A DNA stretch of 64,000 bases from Tannerellaceae bacterium (lineage in GTDB: Bacteria > Bacteroidota > Bacteroidia > Bacteroidales > Tannerellaceae): the NCBI GenBank assembly GCA_031280645.1, contig JAITGL010000032.1, positions 1-64,000 of the forward strand, in the 5' to 3' direction. Within the stretch, counting starts at the first letter, position 1, and every line of letters starts with the position of its first letter. The position numbers were made by a program, and so were the translations under genes. Below the pieces are notes generated by a model, which saw only the letters and a list, made by a program, of their open reading frames with translations, was not told the DNA's origin and did no database searches. Below, piece after piece: positions 62,108 to 64,000 of this stretch.

Positions 62108-62494
62108 ATGAAAAGATTGGTATTATCTGCAATTTTTTTGGTGGCATTAATGATTGCGCCGACGCTTATGGCTATTGACGCTGCGTATGTACAGGGAACA
62201 TGGTCACGTAAAGACTATCGTTCATCAAGTCCTGCCGGGCGTTTGGCTGCAATTGAGGCAATGCCGGCTGTTTCGGTAGAAAACGGAGTGATGATGATGT
62301 CATTCTCCACGGATCTGTCTGATCTGAAAGTTTCCGTAGCCACATTAAAGGGAGCTATCGTATATGAAACAATGGTATCGGCCGGAAGCGGCATAACCGT
62401 TCCGGTACGCCCAGGGTTACAGTCGGGATCCTATGTGTTATTGCTCTCGCATCCCAAAGTTGGGGCAGTCATGGATAAGTTGAATGTACGCTGA
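62108..62494 (+). CDS. Small secreted DUF3244-like protein
   Basis: A 128-residue protein with a signal peptide (MKRLVLSAIFLVALMIAPTL). The 105-residue mature part has the beta-sandwich pattern SVENGVMMMSFSTDLSDLKV, GAIVYETMVS and SGSYVLLLSHPKVGA, as in DUF3244 proteins of Bacteroides. It also looks like a minimal type IX-style tail domain. Preceded by 260 bases with no clear TAnnTTTG box; followed by a strong terminator. Function unknown. Confidence 0.8.
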   Translation: MKRLVLSAIFLVALMIAPTLMAIDAAYVQGTWSRKDYRSSSPAGRLAAIEAMPAVSVENGVMMMSFSTDLSDLKVSVATLKGAIVYETMVSAGSGITVPVRPGLQSGSYVLLLSHPKVGAVMDKLNVR

Positions 62495-62525
62495 GCTTTT
62501 TTAGCGCCATTAAATGGCTAATGAG

Positions 62526-62562
62526 GCCGAAAGAAGAACAATATCTTCTTTCGGCTTTTTGT
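62526..62562 (+). terminator. Terminator after the DUF3244 gene
   Basis: GCCGAAAGAAGA (62526-62537) pairs perfectly with TCTTCTTTCGGC (62544-62555), followed by TTTTTG and more T. Confidence 0.9.
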
Positions 62563-63192
62563 TTTTTTGTAGAAATAAAATATGGTTAAAATTGCTATTC
62601 CGGATGCTAAAGCATCATTTGGGCTATTTAATAATATTGAAAAAAGTCGCGGTAAATGTACGATTTTAGGAGGCCTTTATAGAGTATTAGACCGACTTAA
62701 TAATAAATACGCCTCCTATAAAACCTAATAGTATGCTCGTTTTATTATTATCGCTTTAAGTGACAACTCAATTTACATTGGTAAATTGAACGGCATTGTA
62801 TTCTCATAGCTTACTATCTTGTTTATCTTGGAAATAATCCTTATAATAAAATAGAGAATTAACACCATAATATGGTGCATGTTCTGCTTGCATGCAGCTT
62901 TACGTTCACAAAGTTCTTAATGCGCTTAGAGGAAATTCATCTCAATTATTCTTGATAAGCCAAGGATAATTGAGGAGAATTCCTCCATTATTTTTGAATT
63001 TCAGAAAATGTATGGAATTAATTGCTGCATATAATTCTTTAATATTTACAAGTTGAAATATATTTATAGCAATTATTATTAATAGTAAGTAAACTATTGG
63101 ATGCTATTATGTAGTCTCTTATTAAATTATAAATATTATTCATTCAAACTAAGCAATAAAGAAACGAGCAATGCGTTATTTTTTTACATCTA
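62563..63192. other. AT-rich 630-bp noncoding region with three inverted repeats
   Basis: Clearly richer in A/T than the rest of the window. It holds AGGAGGC (62668-62674) against GCCTCCT (62711-62717); the perfect palindrome CACCATA-A-TATGGTG (62863-62877); and an imperfect 20-bp inverted repeat, AGGAAATTC/CTCAATTAT (62930-62951) against ATAATTGAG/GAATTCCT (62965-62984). A 48-codon frame at 62582-62728 is possible but unsupported. No TAnnTTTG promoter was found for ppk1. Confidence 0.5.
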
Positions 63193-64000
63193 ATGAAAAT
63201 ACATTCAATGCCTGACGAACAAATAGATTTCCGCTATTTTAAACGCGATTTGAGTTGGTTATCATTCAACTATCGCGTGCTCCTGGAAGCCGAAGACGAT
63301 TCGCTTCCGATTTATGAGCGCATCAATTTCCTTTCAATTTATTCGTCTAACCTTGAAGAGTTCTACGAAATCAGAGTGGCCGAACATAGAGCTATCATCA
63401 TGAAACGCCGACTGCCCGACGATCAGGCCGCCGACCCCGCCGAGGAAACCTTGGCCGAAATAACAGCCGAAGTAAATCGCCAGCAGCGCGAGTATTATCG
63501 TATATTCTATGAAAAAATACTGCCCGAACTTCGTCGCAAACACATTATCCTATATCAAAACAGTTTGCCGGAACCCTTTCACACAAGCTTTATTCGCGAC
63601 TTCTTCATCCGAGATGTCTTCCCATTTCTTGCACCGGTTGTAATCAGTCCCGGACAGGTGCGAACCTTCCTTCGCGATCGCCGTCTGTATCTCGTTGTTA
63701 GGATGACGGAAAAGGGTGGGAACGCGAGCGGCGAGTTCTGTTATGTGATAATGAAAATACCCTTTGCGAAAGTACCCCGCTTCGTTGAGCTCCCCGATCA
63801 CGAAGGCAAGTTCTTCATCATGTTTATCGACGACATAATAAGGGCTAACCTCGAATGGCTATTCCCCGGATACGAGATCGACGGATGCTTCAGCATAAAA
63901 ATATCGAGAGACGCCGATATCTACCTCGACGATCTTACTGAAACCGACATCGTAACCGGCATGCGACGCAAGCTAAGAGAACGAAAAAACGGCAACCCGA
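63193..64000 (+). CDS. ppk1: Polyphosphate kinase 1, 3' end cut by the window edge
   Basis: The first 269 codons of a protein usually near 700 residues. The N-terminal domain is unmistakable: YFKRDLSWLSFNYRVLLEA, then LPIYERINFLSIYSSNLEEF and VAEHRAI. The head domain follows (FIRDVFPFLAPVVISPG, then FVELPDHEGKFFIMFIDDII). Ppk1 makes inorganic polyphosphate from ATP; the catalytic His lies beyond the window. ATG 63193 or 63208 may be used; the second gives MPDEQIDFRYF. Confidence 0.95.
   Translation, partial: MKIHSMPDEQIDFRYFKRDLSWLSFNYRVLLEAEDDSLPIYERINFLSIYSSNLEEFYEIRVAEHRAIIMKRRLPDDQAADPAEETLAEITAEVNRQQREYYRIFYEKILPELRRKHIILYQNSLPEPFHTSFIRDFFIRDVFPFLAPVVISPGQVRTFLRDRRLYLVVRMTEKGGNASGEFCYVIMKIPFAKVPRFVELPDHEGKFFIMFIDDIIRANLEWLFPGYEIDGCFSIKISRDADIYLDDLTETDIVTGMRRKLRERKNGNP

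Noticed and set aside
62582..62728. 48-residue frame before ppk1
   Set aside because: AT-rich, no clear ribosome-binding site and overlaps an inverted repeat; cannot be separated from chance.

Overview
The window is a chromosomal stretch from a Bacteroidales bacterium. The basis is: TAnnTTTG promoter -7 boxes in front of many genes, a SusC/SusD pair, a fimbrillin-type lipoprotein, DUF3244, DUF4292 and GSCFA proteins, a MurF-alanine racemase fusion, a FeoA-FeoB fusion and an Mpi-like serine recombinase. A relative of Tannerellaceae, Porphyromonadaceae or Dysgonomonadaceae fits best; I cannot assign a genus. Most of the window is housekeeping. No rRNA, intact insertion sequence, prophage or CRISPR array was seen. 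Two tRNA genes are present.

Layout. 1-9.7 kb: two divergent paralogous giant secreted proteins (the left one cut by the window edge) with a shared N-terminus and a shared C-terminal domain. Their 5' leaders are near-identical inverted copies, separated by 1.3 kb that holds a 21-bp palindromic tandem array. 9.9-15.9 kb: dnaB, guaA, a secreted esterase, a small outer-membrane barrel, aroB, tRNA-Pro. 16-21.5 kb: rpoN, a PAP2-like membrane protein, gcvH, purE, ispG and an MBL hydrolase. 22.7-29.1 kb: GSCFA protein, murF-alr, aminopeptidase P and a gamma-carbonic anhydrase-like protein. 29.4-31.2 kb: fimbrillin-like lipoprotein plus a small unknown. 31.3-39.5 kb, minus strand: prmC-recX, pta, ackA, and a dut-TPR-DUF4292-EnvC-like operon. 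39.6-41.3 kb: serine recombinase and an acyltransferase-like membrane protein. 42.4-46.6 kb: FMN oxidoreductase, M3 peptidase, SufT-like protein and UDP-diacylglucosamine hydrolase. 46.8-49.9 kb: feoAB, a Cys-rich mini-protein and rubrerythrin. 51.5-56.1 kb: SusC/SusD. 56.3-61.8 kb: lepA (-), tRNA-Arg (-), asnA, ung and a TPR regulator. 62.1 kb: DUF3244 protein. 63.2 kb to the end: ppk1, cut by the window edge.

The most unusual feature lies between the genes. Six intergenic regions each hold a tandem array whose period is 41 or 42 bp, or exactly half of that (21 bp), centred on a short palindrome. The unit sequence differs completely from locus to locus. None of the six lies between convergent genes; each is upstream of at least one promoter or start codon. 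The shared period (two or four helical turns) and symmetry with unrelated sequence suggest a common generating mechanism or a helix-phased binding platform.

Second, the divergent paralogue pair looks like a possible promoter switch. Inverted leader repeats flank a segment with a perfect TTTG-N19-TACCTTTG promoter facing only one of the two genes, and a leader ORF meets the two genes in different reading frames. An Mpi-type invertase gene is in the same window.
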